Assembly: GCF_034190915.1 (NCBI RefSeq)
Contig: NW_026947486.1
Location: forward strand, 100,235,123 to 100,299,122
Origin: Cavia porcellus
Taxonomy: Eukaryota; Chordata; Mammalia; Rodentia; Caviidae
Length of the DNA: 64,000 nucleotides
Direction: 5' to 3'
The notes below the pieces were generated by a model that was given only the letters and a program-made list of their open reading frames with translations, searched no databases and was not told where the DNA came from. The translations under genes were made by a program, and so were the position numbers. Each line of letters begins with the position of its first letter. Within the stretch, counting starts at the first letter, position 1. This document shows positions 22,421-34,505 of this stretch, one piece after another.

Positions 22421-23030
22421 GATACAATTAATATAATTTCATTGTTTGTGCATGTAAACTGGAATTTAACAAAAGTTTTGTATACCAATCATTAAATTAG
22501 CCATTTTTTCTCATTGCAGAAATCTTGGGATCAAGTGTTTCATTTTTCTGAAAAACAATTATGCTAATCTTTGGTTTTGTTGTACATGCCTTTTATTAGA
22601 CTGAGACATTTCTATTCCTAACTTGTGATGGTTTTATCATGAAATTGTACTTAATTTTTGCACATTTTCTGCATATCAATATGATAGTCAATCCTTGTTT
22701 TTCAACTACTCTTCCAGTCTTGTCCATTTTCTCTTACTCTTTTTGTTTCTGAAAAGAAGGATATTATACCATTTGTTATAGACAAACAAGTTACTGAGAT
22801 TTTTTGATATTCTTAAATCTATATTCTCTCTTTTGCTAAGCTTGGGTATTTTTATTATGTTCTTTTCAAGTTCATAATATTTACACCACCGTTTACATTA
22901 CCAATACACTCTTAGTTGACATATTTTTCTTTTTTGAGTATTAAATTTCCTTCTTCCTTGTATTAATTTTCTATTTCTGTATTGAGAATTTCTATTTCAT
23001 TTCTGAACTTACTGTACTTTTTGTGTTGTT
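22420..23030. other. Unassigned AT-rich stretch
   Basis: No gene or repeat is recognised. Confidence 0.3.
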
Positions 23031-23034
23031 TTGT

Positions 23035-23125
23035 TTTGTTTTTTGAGACAAGGTCTCAAACTCATGGCAATTCTCCTGCCTCAGCTTCCTGAGTGCTGGA
23101 ACTAGAGTTGTGTAGCACCAAAATC
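23035..23125 (-). mobile_element. B1-like SINE fragment, minus strand
   Basis: TTTTGAGACAAGGTCTCAAA, TCCTGCCTCAGCTTCCTGAG and TGCTGGAACTAGAGTTGTGT are the reverse complement of a 7SL-derived SINE. A central segment between the first and second blocks is missing. Confidence 0.75.
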
Positions 23126-23499
23126 ACTCACAGATTTCCAAAAAATTCATAACTGAGTCTGAAGTTCACCAGCATATAGTCAATCTGGTTTGGAAACTGA
23201 AAACCATTTAAAAGAAAATTATAGCTCTATTTTTATTTTCTTTAGTATTATTCTTCCTCATTTATTGACCCTCATTTCACTCCTAGTCACATTTACTCAG
23301 TGGATTCTAAAAGGAAGATGGTTGTTCTACTTCTAAAGCTTGGTCACAACATTGGGTTGAATCATAGTCTCTGTCACCTGTTACTCTGTCTAGAGGAAAA
23401 GGCCTCTCTTTCCCTCCTCTTTGTTCTTACATTTAACAGTTATCAAGAACCCGTTTATCTAGGATCATTTATATATTGTTGAACATTTTGTGCTTAAAC

Positions 23500-23740
23500 A
23501 TAGCAAGTAGATTCTTTTTCAAAAATTTTTGAAAAAAAAACAATAAAAACAATGGTACAAAATTTCAAAACACATTAATAGATTCAGAATGGTTAATATA
23601 TTGCATACTGTTATCTTCAAATGTTTGTTCAGATTACAAGATATAGACATGAAAAGTTGATCAATGTGGTTAAAAAATATGCTGTAGTTTTCCATGATGG
23701 TAAATCTTCATATCTTTACATCACAGAAGATGAAGATGAC
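23500..23740 (-). mobile_element. LINE-1 3' UTR fragment, minus strand
   Basis: A diverged copy of the T-rich L1 3' UTR terminus, recognisable by AATAGATTCAGAATGG, GTTCAGATTACAAGATATAG and GATCAATGTGGTT, which have counterparts at 9,690-9,815 and 62,530-62,665. Confidence 0.5.
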
Positions 23741-24700
23741 TGTGAGAAATTCCATGGATCCATCACATAAATGTCTTTCTGCATGATGAATTTCAAAATA
23801 TTTTATAATATCTCATTGTTCTTGAGTGTTTTTCTGTCTCATGGTCTCTAACTTTCTGGTTTCTAAATTCAACTGTAGCTTTGTTAGTCTTTATTCCAAC
23901 TTTGTTCGTCTTTATTCCAACTTTCAGTGCCTTTTGGATCAGTATGTAACAGTAAAATACACAAGCATGTTCCTCTAGCACAATGCTGCCAAATGCTTAC
24001 TTAAATAAATGGGTATATTCTTGTCAAATCATTCATTTGAAAGTAACAAAAAACTCATATGCTTACCTGTGGATATGTGGAAGCATATATTAATCCTTTT
24101 CCCTCCGATTATATGGATATAAATCTTATAAGTCATATACCTCTTTTTATGTTAACTGCTGTTTGTCTTAAGAGGTAGTATTTTTCTAAAATATTTATAC
24201 TGACACTAACCCACAATTTACTAAGTTTTCAACATAAGAATTTAGCGCAAAATTGTCTTACACGATTTCTGTATATTCTCACCACAGCTATTAAGGAAAA
24301 ACAAAATTGCATCACAGATAAACACATACAATTTTATTTCACCATAAAATATATTCAGCACTGTAAAAGTTTAATATGATAATGAAGTTAAGAAAAATAA
24401 AACCTTGGATTGATGTTTCAATTAATCATAGATCCTTTATCTAGCATAAATAAAGCCTTGGATTAGAACTAAAGCACAGCCAAAGGAATAAAACCTGGAA
24501 TAAATAGTCTTAATATGTATGCATCACTCTGAAAATCTTGAAGCACATTGGAGATTTCACTAGCGTGGGAAAAGCACACACAATCCACCTCATGTTTTCT
24601 AATCATGTAAAATAATAAAGAGCATCACTGTTTCCCAAATCCATGGGGTCAACACATCATGAACCTTTCTCATGTTTATGTGGCCATATATTTCAAATTG
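23740..24700. other. Unassigned AT-rich stretch
   Basis: No gene is recognised. A short direct duplication, TTTGTTAGTCTTTATTCCAACT then TTTGTTCGTCTTTATTCCAACT, is visible at about 23,880-23,923. Confidence 0.3.
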
Positions 24701-24714
24701 CCTACAAAAACCAT

Positions 24715-25165
24715 TGTTATACCTGGTATGGCTTGAATCTAGATGTCCCCCAAAAGCTTCATGAGCTCATAGGTGGAGATTTACAAAAAATGGATGGATC
24801 TAGGGTGTGTGAATATGGATTAATGGTTGTGATAACTAAATTAGTCCACTGATTTGGTTTAGCATAGCTCTGGGTGTTGATCATGGGAAGGCCCATGCTG
24901 GACTGGGAGGAGGACAGAGTACCATTCACTGTGCTGGTAGCCTGAATGGAATAAAAGGGAAGGAGAAGCTTGATGCTGCTACTTTGCTGCCTGCCCTACC
25001 ATGGTCTGATTCTCTTCTGCCATGGCCCTCTGCCATGCTGCCCAGCCACAGAACCAGCCAGCTATTCACTCAAAGCTCTACAGATTTTGAGATAAAATAA
25101 ACTTTTCCCTTTAACATCTGGAAGCAGTTATTATTTTTTCTAGCAAAAATAAAGTGACTAAGACA
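24715..25165 (+). mobile_element. MaLR-type solo LTR, plus strand
   Basis: It starts TGTTATACCTGGTATGGCTT, carries GATGTCCCCCAAAAGCTTCA and GAGCTCATAGG, has AATAAA near 25,096, and ends AAGTGACTAAGACA. This is the usual order of an ERVL-MaLR LTR in rodents. I could not identify a convincing 5-bp target duplication. Confidence 0.65.
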
Positions 25166-25369
25166 TATTTACGTCTGGAATAAATATTCTTATAGGTAAA
25201 TATTACTATGAAAACCTTGACATGAATTTGAGATTTAACAGACATGGACAAAGCACACATTATCCATGAAATACTTTTTAATCATATAAAATAATAAACC
25301 AAGATCACTCAGTTTCTCCAACCCTTGGTGTCAACATATTATGATTTTTGCTTATTTTTGTGACCATGT

Positions 25370-25735
25370 ATTTTATTTTTTTATATTAAAGAGAAAAAAC
25401 AGAAAACAGGGTAGAAACATTACAAAATTTCAAAAAAAATAACATTAAAAATCATAAATTTAGGGGCTGGGGATTTAGCTCAGCTGCATAAGTGCCTGCC
25501 TTGCAAGCAGGCAGTCATGAGTTCGATCCCTGGTACCAATAAAAAGGAAAAAGACAAAAAAAATCATAAGTTGATACATTACTTATTGTCACTTAGAAAT
25601 AGTTGTCCAAATTACAAAATCAAAGAATAAAAAAGTCAATAAATACTCAAACACTGACTGGATAAACCATTCTGTTCAGTGATCCAAGAAAATCTTAGTA
25701 ATATGGTCACTTAAACATACATACAATTGGCTTCC
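25370..25735 (-). mobile_element. LINE-1 3' UTR terminus, minus strand, split by an ID element
   Basis: From TTTTATTTTTTTATATTAAA through AGAAAAAACAGAAAACAGGG to TTCTGTTCAGTGATCCAAGA this is the reverse complement of the T-rich L1 3' UTR end. An ID SINE (25,463-25,564) splits it. The truncated 5' side directly abuts the start of the plus-strand L1 at about 25,735. Confidence 0.7.
25463..25564 (+). mobile_element. ID SINE, plus strand, with target-site duplication
   Basis: GGGGCTGGGGATTTAGCTCA (A-box region), TGCCTTGCAAGCAGGC and GAGTTCGATCCCTGGTACC (B box) give a well-preserved tRNA-derived ID element with an A-rich tail. AAATCATAA occurs on both sides (near 25,449 and 25,562), consistent with the target duplication. 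It interrupts an older L1 3' UTR. Confidence 0.9.
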
Positions 25736-28700
25736 AGTAAAGATGGCAGATAGATAAGAGCAGAAAACAGAGGTTCCTTGAGACAGACAACTCAGATGCC
25801 AAAATAACACATCATGGTGAGTCACAGATAGAAGGAAATGAATCTTCTAAACCCAGGAAGGTACTAAAGCGAAAAGAACCAGTCAAACATGCAGTCCTGG
25901 GCTAATATAGAGGCAGCAAAGATTCTGTGCTCTTGTGCCCCCAAATTCAGGCCACTTCCACTCACTGGAACCACAATTGCACTGAAGTGCAGTCACACTG
26001 AAGTTGAAGGTTGTTGAGCCCAACAGAGAATAGAGCTGGCAAGGGACCTGCATTGACCTGTTGTGAGTGCCGGGAATAAAACCATTCCACAGGAAAGGGG
26101 TACCAAGGAGACAACATTTTGTAATCGGGCAGTATTGGCAAGATCAAGGAACAGCAATGATGTCAGTCAGTTGTTCCCTTCTTAGATGACATTGGTGGGT
26201 AAGCTTGGCCTGGCTCACAACCCTGGCTGAGATCCAATAAGTTGTCCCAAACCAATTCCCTATACGTGGTGCACACTAACTCAGTGAAGGACTCAGCAGG
26301 CTGACTGACCCAGAGGGGAGGAGCCAGCATATGCTGCCCCTGTTTGCACATGAATAACAGACTGGAGTGGGCAGGATTACCAAGCCAGTGTGCTTCAGAA
26401 GAACCATAATCAACAAGGAAAGGGACTGGGACCTCCTCTATACACCTATATGGAAGAAACCAAAAACATGAGAAGAGGAAGCAACAAGAAAAAGTCCCCA
26501 TCCCCCAATCCTCAGAATATTGATCCAAGAGAGGTAAATACAAAAGAGACTGAGGACAGGAAACATGCAATATCAGACATGGCATCAGTGGACATACAGA
26601 TATCTTTGGAACCTCATAGACAACTTCAAAAGTGAAATATTTAACCAAGTAAAGCAAGATATAAGTAAATTAATAAAAGAAATGCTAACCGCCTCTCAAG
26701 AAGACACAGATGGAAGATTCAAGGAGCACAAAAATAGGAGAGAAATGTTTGATGAAGACTGTAAAGAAAACATAGAATAAATGAAGCAGATTCAAAGACC
26801 TTACCAGGAAATTAAAAAAAAAAAAAAAAAAACAAAACTCCATTGAAAGATGGCAAAACTGCTTGAAAGAAACTAAGAATAGATTGTCCAAACTGGAAGA
26901 CAGGTTTATAATGTGTGATCACAAAAGGAAAAATTTCTTAAAAATAACCAGGAAACAGGCAGTAACAATACAAAGGTTAGAAGACGACAAGAGGATCTAC
27001 AATGTAAGAATAAAGAATGTGAATGAAGAAGCAGGGGTACAAACAAAGGTACTAAAAAGGCTACTCATAGAAATAATTAAGGAAAACTTCCCAAACATAG
27101 GGAAAGGAAATGATATTCAGATGTATGAGGCATATAGAACTCCAGCCACCTACAACCAAAACAGAGTCAGACCCAGACATATAATAACCAAGATCCCAGA
27201 AATTCAATATAAGGGCAGAATATTAAAAGCCATCAGAGGAAAGAAACAGATTACCTAGGAAAGGAAAACACATCAAAATGACAGCAGACTTCTCAACACA
27301 GACCATCAAATCATGAAGAGCTTGGAGCAAAGTATTCCAAACCCTGAAAGAAAATAACCTCTAACCCAGATTGATGTACCTTGAAAAACAATCTCTCAAA
27401 AATAATGGAGAAACAAGATCCTTCCAAGACAAAGAGGAACTGGGGGAAGTCACGACCACTAATCCAACTCTACAGAGAATACTGAAGGACATTCTAAAGA
27501 GAGAGAAATGTATCCAGATTCCAGAAGAGTGGCAGAGAGGCCTCAATGAATGGAGCTGAAAGTGGAATAAAGAACAAAAGCAGACAACTAATGGCAGAAA
27601 AAGAGCATAACAGAAATGAGACAGAAAAGGTTGCCTATAATCTCTAATATACATGGCCTTTACACACTTAAAAAAAAAAGAAAAAGAAAAAGAAAAAAAG
27701 AAAACACAGGCAAAATAGATCAGGAGGTAGGGTCCACCAAGATGTCCTTTATAGGAAATATAATTAACCTGAAAAGGGTTTATGGGCCAAAAATCAAATA
27801 TTAGAATACAATGCTCTATGTGACAGGGAACCACAGAGTAATAGGAACAACTAGACCAGTATTTGTGGATAGTTGGAAAGACAGGCTTTAATAAGTAAAG
27901 GAATACAACTAGAGATCAAGTCCAGGAGGGAGAAGGTTCGGAACCACTTAGGTAAATAGCACATTGCCTCTCCCCAATCTAAAAACTGAGGGTGTTGGTG
28001 AGACCCAAACATGCACAGTGCACCCTGGGAGAGTGAAAGGGGAAGAATGGTCTTAAAAAAGATGGCAGAGGACATTGTTAATAGTATATCAGGATTTAAA
28101 ACCCTCATTGCTCACATTGCTCAGCTTACATAGTTTTTAATCTGTCCCAGTTTGTCTACTTGCACTAGATTTGAGGGCACAGACAGCTATCCCAAAAATA
28201 ACAGGATATAGTACAGTAACCATCTTTAATTTCCTATTAACTATATCTGGAGTCCTGTATAACTTATACTGTTTTATCCTGACTGATCTTAGTTAAATCT
28301 GGTTTGTTTGATTGCATTTTGGTATCAACAGATTTTATTTAAAATTGTTATGATTGATAATATCAAGTATGAGAGTATAGGGAACTATACTAAAGATGAC
28401 AAGATTCACTAACATACCCATTCTGGGTTTATTACTGCCTGTTTTTGAAGTTTTACACTATCTACAAATTTTGTGTTTATTAATATTGTTGTGTACTGCT
28501 ATATTCAATTATACTATGCCTGATGATATGGATAATTCTATTGAAGATAACAAGAGACAACATAGTAACCATGGTAGAATGCTATGTAGAGTTGTTTTAT
28601 ATGTCTTTTTAATTTCATGTGTTGATAGGAATATGTTTTGTTTTGTTTTGCTTATTTTGGTTTCTCCCTCTAATATAGAAAGGACAGAAACATATGTTAA

Positions 28701-29170
28701 GACTCATGCATGTGTAGAATGTATAAACAATTTATGAGAACTGATCTTATAACACAAATGAAATGAACAAATACTTTAAAGAAAAAGAGACACTACAGTA
28801 CCCACTGCTGATCACATAGTGTCATGATATGAAATCCAGCAATACTATTATTCTTTGTTCAGAGTGATTTTAGCCTGCGTTGGTTTGTTTAATCTCAACA
28901 TAAATGAAGATATGGATAACTGCATGTATATGTAAGTGTGTATAGGATTGATAACCATATTACTAAATTTTTGTTGAACAGTTAAACAGAACTGTTTTCA
29001 GTCTCACTGGGTGAATCCCCACTTTGTACGATTCACTTTTATATCTTGAACAATTCTTTGTAAAAGAACAATATCTAATCATCAACTAGTGATTTCTCAC
29101 TGTTTATTTTTTCTTTGAAAGTATGTATTATTTCTACTCATTCTGTTTTGTTTAGTCTTTCCTTAAATAA
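25735..29170 (+). mobile_element. ORF1-only LINE-1 (half-LINE type), plus strand
   Basis: The order is 5' UTR (about 25,735-26,390, opening TTCCAGTAAAGATGGCAGAT), ORF1 (about 26,390-27,559), a piece of about 560 bases in which only weak traces of an early ORF2 can be suspected, then the long T-rich 3' UTR (about 28,120-29,170), ending TCTTTCCTTAAATAAATTAA. Reverse transcriptase sequence is absent. Its arrangement matches the minus-strand element at 9,609-13,062. An AAAAAG-rich low-complexity run lies at 27,668-27,705. All frames are broken. Confidence 0.6.
26390..27559 (+). pseudogene. LINE-1 ORF1, broken
   Basis: The N-terminal part (26,390-26,635) shifts frame into a helical segment (26,565-26,780) with NLIDNFKSEIFNQVKQDISK. 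After a stop and an A-run (about 26,813-26,832), a coiled-coil and RNA-binding part of 131 codons (26,863-27,258) contains NRLSKLEDRF, RKQAVTIQRLEDDKRIYNVR and YRTPATYNQNRVRPRHIITK. A C-terminal part (27,371-27,559) carries ETRSFQDKEELGEVTTTN. This is the usual domain order of L1 ORF1p. Several stops and frameshifts make it non-functional. Confidence 0.88.
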
Positions 29171-29179
29171 ATTAAAGAC

Positions 29180-32100
29180 AGACAAAAATACATACAATTA
29201 TATCCTTTATACCACTTTCCTTGCCTTTCATTTATATAATAACTTTTATACATTTTGGATCTTACTACTCTTTCAGTTTTTATTATTTTTACAGTAGAAT
29301 TAATGGGACATTTACAAATATGAGTTTTATTTATTTCACTTGTGAGGATAGGCTCAAGTTGCTCCATTTGATCTATAAAATCCTCAGGGTCATCCTTTTT
29401 ATCGCTAAATAATATTCCATTGTATAAAAATATCACATCTTTTTCTTTCACTTTGTGATTGATGGACATTTTGGTTGTTTCCAAGAAGTAGCTATTAAAA
29501 TTGTGCTGCTATCAACATGAGTGCACATATACCACTGTGAGATGATCTTCAGTTTCTGGGAAAACACCCTTCAGGGGAATAGCTGGATTGAATGAAACTT
29601 ACAATTCTAATTTTTTGAGGAATCTTCACACTATCACAGTGGTGGCACCATTCTACACTCCCACCAACAGTGAAGTGTTCTGTTTTCCCCAGAGCCTCGT
29701 CAACATTTGTTATCAGTTGATTTACTGAAGGCAGTCATTATGTCCATGGTGAGATGAAATCTCAATGCTGTTTTAATTTGCATTTCTCAAATGACCCATG
29801 ATGGTGAACATTTCTGCAGGTATTTATTTGCCATTTGTATATCTTCATCTGTGACGGATGTTCATCCCAGATGCCCATTTTTGGAGAGGGCTTTTGAATT
29901 TGGGAGCTTGATGTTTTTCAATTCTTTATATGTTCTGGATATAAGTCCTTTGCCTGAGGTAGTGTCAGCTAAAATTCTTTCCCATTCTATGAGTTATCTT
30001 TTCACTTTGTTGGTGATTTCTTTTGAAGTGCAAAAACTTTTCAATAATATGAGATTGCCGTTGTTGATACTTTGAAGTATTTCCTGTGTGGTTTGTTTTT
30101 TGTCCATGGATTCTCTGACTGCCCCTATGTCTCCAAGATTTCTACCGAACTCATCTTCCGGTATATTTAGTGTTTCTGTTCTAATATTTAGATCTTTGAT
30201 CTATTTTCACTTTAGTTTAGTGCATGGTGATAGGCACAGGTCTAGTTTTAGTCTTCAGGAGGTAGAAAGCTAGTTTTTACAACACCATTTATTAAAGAAG
30301 CTGTCTTTTTCCCAGTGAATATGTTTAGCCCCTTCATCCAATTTAAGGTGGCCGAATGTCTTTGTAGTTGTGTTTGCATCTTCTAATCTGCTCCATTGAT
30401 CCTCAGGTCTATTTCTTTTCCAGGACCATGCTGATTTTATCATTGTAGCTATGTAGTATAGTTTCAAGTCAGGAGTTTAGATGCCTCCTGCCTCCCCTTT
30501 GTTGACCAGAATCGCCTTCACTACTCTGGTTTTCTTCTGCTTCCAAATCAATTTTAGGAGTCTTTTCTCAAGTTCTGCAACGTATATTAATGGTATTTTG
30601 ATTGGGATTGCCTTAAATCTCTATAATAGTTTTGAGAGTATGGCCATTTTCACAATGTTGGTTCTTCCTAGCCAAGAGCAAGGAATACACTTCCAATTTT
30701 CTAATATCCCATTAAATCTCCTTTTCTAGAGTAGTATAATATTCAACATATAGGTATTTTTCATTCTTGGTTAGGTTGATTCCTAAGTGTTTCATTTTTT
30801 TATATGCAATTGTGAAGGGCAATATTTCCATAACTTCTCTCTCAGTTTTTTGTTTGTGTACAGGAATGTTACTGATCTTTGTGTGTTGCCTTTGTATCCA
30901 GCTACACTGCTGAATTTGTTCATTAACACTAGTAGATTTTAATGTAGTTTTTGGGTCTTCTATAAAAAGTATCATGTCATCTTCAAATAGTGATAATTTA
31001 ACTTTTTCCTTTCCTCTGTTTATTGATTCTATTTATTTCTCTTGTCTGGTAGCTGAGGCTAATATTTCCAGAACTATATCAAAAATAATGGTGATAGTGG
31101 ACATTCTTGTCTTATTCCTGATTTTAGAGTAAAAACTTTCATATTTAGTCCATTTAGTATAAGGTTGGCTGTTGTTTAGTCATAGATAGTCTTTATGAGA
31201 TTGAGGTAGATACCATGTATTCCAAGTTTTTTTGTGTGGTTTTTATCATGAGCAAGTGTTGGACTTTGTAAAATGCTTTTTCTGCATCTAGTGAAATGAT
31301 CTTGTGGTTTTTGCTTTTGGCTTGGTTGATGTGGTTTATTACACTTATTGATTTGTGACTGTTAAACGATCCCTGCATTCCTGGAATAAATTCCTCTTGG
31401 TCAAGTTGTATCATCTTCTTGATGATTTGCTGTGTTCTGTTTGCCAGTATTTTATTGGGAATCTTTTCATCAGTGTTCATTAGTGAGATTGGCCTATAGT
31501 TCTTTTTGGTTGGGTCTTTCTCTGGCTTTGGTATGAGAGTGATACTTGCCTCTAGGAATGATTTAGGAAGAATTGCTTCTGTTTCAATTTCTTTGCAGTA
31601 TTTAAAGAGATTGAAATCAAATCTTCTCTAACTTTCTTGTAGAATTCAGCTGTTAATCCATCAGGACCTGGGCTTTTCTTTCCTGGTAAGTTTTTAGTTA
31701 TGTTTTCAATTTCAATAGCTGATATTGGGTTATTCAAAATTGTTGTATCTTCTTGACTGAGCTTTGGCAATTTATACATTTGTAGAAATCTATCTCCTCT
31801 GTTTTCCACCTTATGTGAATAGAGATTTTCAAAGAAGTTATTCATGATCCTTTGAATTTCCATGGGATCTGTAATGATTTGTGTCTTTTCAGTCCTTATT
31901 GTGTGAATTTGAATTTTTTCTTTCTTCTTCTTGATAAGGTTGGCTAGAGGTTTATTGATTTTGTTTATTCTCCCGAAACACCAGCTCTTTGATTCATTAA
32001 TTATTTGTATTTGCTTTTAGTTTCAATTTTATTAATTTCTGCTCTGATCTTTACAATTTCCTCTCTTCTATGAGCTTTGGGTTTGACTTGCTCTTCCTTT

Positions 32101-32762
32101 GCTAGAAGCTTGAGAGGTAGAATTAGATTGTTTATTTGTGCTCATTCCATTTTCTTGATGTGACAATTTATTGCTATATATTTGCCTCTTAGGACCATTT
32201 TCATTGTGTCCCACAAGTTATGGTATGTTGTATGCACATTTTCATTGAATTGTAGGTATTGGTTTATTTCTTCTTTAATTTTACCTGTGTCCCACTTGTT
32301 GTTCAGAAGGTTGTTATTTAATTTCCAAGTATTTATGCAGGTTTTGCAATTTCTTTTGACATTAATTTCCAATTTCAGTGCGCTATTGTCAGATATTATG
32401 CATGGGATAGCTTCATTCACTTTGCATTTACTTAAGAATCTTTTATGGGTTAATATATGATGCATTTTGGAGAGTGTCCCATGTGCAGCTGAGAAGAATA
32501 TATATTCTGATGTGGTTGAATGGAACACTCTGTAAACATCTCCTACATCCATTTGCTCACAGGTATAGTTCAGTTCTATTATTTCATTGCTCCCTTGTTG
32601 TCTAGTTGACCTCTGTCTTTGCAGCAATGGGATCTCAACATCACCTGTTACAGTTGTGTTCTTGTGTATTTGGTTTTTCATGTTCATTAGTATTTGTCTT
32701 ATATAGTTCGATGCTCCTGTATTTGGGAGGTCCAATCGCCATATTTTTTTAAATGCCCACAA
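29180..32762 (-). mobile_element. 5'-truncated LINE-1, minus strand (ORF2 and start of 3' UTR)
   Basis: ORF2 runs on the minus strand from inside the endonuclease domain (32,762) through the reverse transcriptase and C-terminal regions to about 29,310. The stretch 29,180-29,310 is the start of the same T-rich 3' UTR type found elsewhere in the window. There is no 5' UTR or ORF1 and no convincing A-tail on the left side. Confidence 0.85.
29310..32762 (-). pseudogene. LINE-1 ORF2 (endonuclease / reverse transcriptase), broken
   Basis: L1 ORF2 encodes an endonuclease and a reverse transcriptase that copy the element into the genome. Visible pieces on the minus strand: the endonuclease C-terminal half (32,762-32,142) with VFHSTTSEYIFFSAAHGTLS and CIISDNSALKLEINV; the start of the RT domain (31,863-31,552) with NLPGKKSPGPDGLTAEFYKK; RT core (31,480-31,193) with [10 protein letters not shown] and [15 protein letters not shown]; the C-terminal region (30,975-30,712 and 30,467-30,270) with TMIKSAWSWKRNRPEDQWSR. 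Stops and frameshifts separate all pieces, so no enzyme can be made. Confidence 0.9.
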
Positions 32763-32939
32763 AAACCAGTGTTGTATCAGACCATAAACTTCCTATGCAC
32801 TATCAAGGAAACCATTGTGTTTACTGAGTTTTTTTTAATGCCTTATCTTGCATGACCTTCCATTCCCAGAACACGGGAAATCCTTTATTATTTTCACCAT
32901 CCTGAAACTGATGTTTGTAATAGAGTTAGGTCACTGAAT

Positions 32940-33540
32940 TTTCAGCCTGTTGGTAAAGATTTTATTTTATTAGATTCATTTAAAAACCAGAAATTTGTGA
33001 CATTCATTAGAAACATAAAGACAACGTTTTTAATTTAAAATTTTAAGCATATTACTAAAAACATACCCCTGTTGACAAAGAAGTCACAGTGTGTACAGTG
33101 ATTTTTAGAAGTACAATTTGCATGTGACTATGAATAAAAGTGAGAAGCTTTATAGCTTTATATCAATTGCTTTCAATTGCTTTATAGCAATTTAAATAGT
33201 TTAACTTTCAAAAGGTATCCTGGGAAAGCAAGTCCTCTAAAAGATATAACAGTATGTATAGTGTATAAGATAGATGTCCATACTACTGAATTTCTGTTGG
33301 AATATTGAACAGAGGGATTGCACTGTCAGTATTTGTGTGTCTAGCCACTCTTTATGCTTTGATTTTGTCACTATAGTGACTATTGTTAAGATGACAATAT
33401 GTAATGTGTTAACTAGCAGTTTTATGATGTTAGTTTTTTTTCTGAATTCTGTATTATTCTTCTTTTCTATTTTGTTTTTTTTTAATTTTCTTTTCTTTAT
33501 TTATTTAATTGAAAAAATTGGGGAAACACAGATTTTCTGA
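32940..33540 (+). mobile_element. LINE-1 3' UTR copy, plus strand
   Basis: A diverged copy of the T-rich 3' UTR terminus: GATAGATGTCCATACTACTG, GATGACAATATGTAATGTGT and GAATTCTGTATTATTC correspond to 1,679-1,870. The first 200 bases are less certain. Confidence 0.55.
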
Positions 33541-33559
33541 TTTGCTGACTAAAACATAT

Positions 33560-33995
33560 TCTTACTCAGCCATAAAGACAAACAAACTTGAGACATTTCT
33601 AGGCAAATGGATGTATCTTGAGACCATATTCTTTAAGTGGAATAAATTAGACACACTTGTGTAAATAGAGCATTTTCTCCATGGTATGAGAAACTGAAAG
33701 AGTAAAAACAGAACAAAATTGACAATAGATATTGTGAAATAGGAAGAAATTGTTCAAAAGTATTTACGAATTATAGAGGAGAAAGGGGGTAAGGATGAGA
33801 AAAAAGGAAAAATGATAAAAGGGGAAATTGGAAGCAAAGCCTCTTAAATACGGAGGAAAGGTACTGAAGGGAGGGGAAGGGATTGGGGCAAAAAGAGGAC
33901 TCAAGATGTATCATAAACAGATACAAATTCGCTAGGATGAATATGATCATTATGTCAATTGTACTGATAAACTTAAACAGGAAAAATAAGATACA
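33560..33995 (+). mobile_element. LINE-1 3' end (ORF2 tail and purine-rich 3' UTR), plus strand
   Basis: AGGCAAATGGATGTATCTTG and GACCATATTCTTTAAGTGGA follow the very end of ORF2. A purine-rich 3' UTR (GGGAGGGGAAGGGATTGGGG) and a terminal block with ACAGATACAAATTCGC and GATCATTATGTCAATTGTAC come next. It is the same 3' UTR type as 6,600-6,960 and 35,360-35,680. Confidence 0.7.
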
Positions 33996-34039
33996 TTCCT
34001 ACTGCCCACCTCAAATGATTTATATCACAATATTCATTT

Positions 34040-34505
34040 TTTTAGATTTTATTAATGCATATCCATTACATGAAAGAGTGTTTGTTTTTGATATATTAAC
34101 ACATGCATATAAATATACTTTGATCACTGTCTCATTACCGTTTCTCTATTTCCTCCCTTCTCCCCCAACCCTTTCCCTTTTCCTCTTCTTTAATAGCCTA
34201 CAACTCTACAACATTAAGCTGCATCCATTTATTTATAAATATCTCAATGTGATCATTCTTTATACGTGAGTAGTACTCCATTGTACAAAAACACCACAAC
34301 TTTTTTATCCATTCCTCAGTTGATGGACACTTAGGTTTTATTAGTGCATATCCATTATACTAAATAGTGTTTGTTTTTGATATATTCACACATGCATATA
34401 AATATACGTTGATCACTGTCTCATTACCGTTTCTCTATTTCCTCCCTTCTCCCCCAATCCTTTTCCTCTGCTTTAATAGCTTACGAGTCTACAACAGTAA
34501 AGATT
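34040..34505 (-). mobile_element. Old LINE-1 3' end, minus strand, with duplicated 3' UTR
   Basis: A 160-base block from TTTTATTAATGCATATCC to CTTCTCCCCCAACC (about 34,045-34,210) is repeated, with about 10 percent changes, at about 34,337-34,500. The segment between them (34,215-34,330) is the reverse complement of the ORF2 tail (GCATCCATTTATTTATAAAT, TCCATTCCTCAGTTGATGGA). So the 3' UTR is present twice around one ORF2 end, most simply a tandem duplication of about 292 bases. Confidence 0.6.

Noticed and set aside
25463..25564. tRNA gene
   Set aside because: A and B box-like sequences are present, but the A-tail, the flanking duplication and the repeated occurrence identify it as an ID SINE.
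29791..30075. 94-codon plus-strand frame with hydrophobic stretches
   Set aside because: It is the antisense of L1 ORF2. The minus strand carries the real, broken coding sequence.
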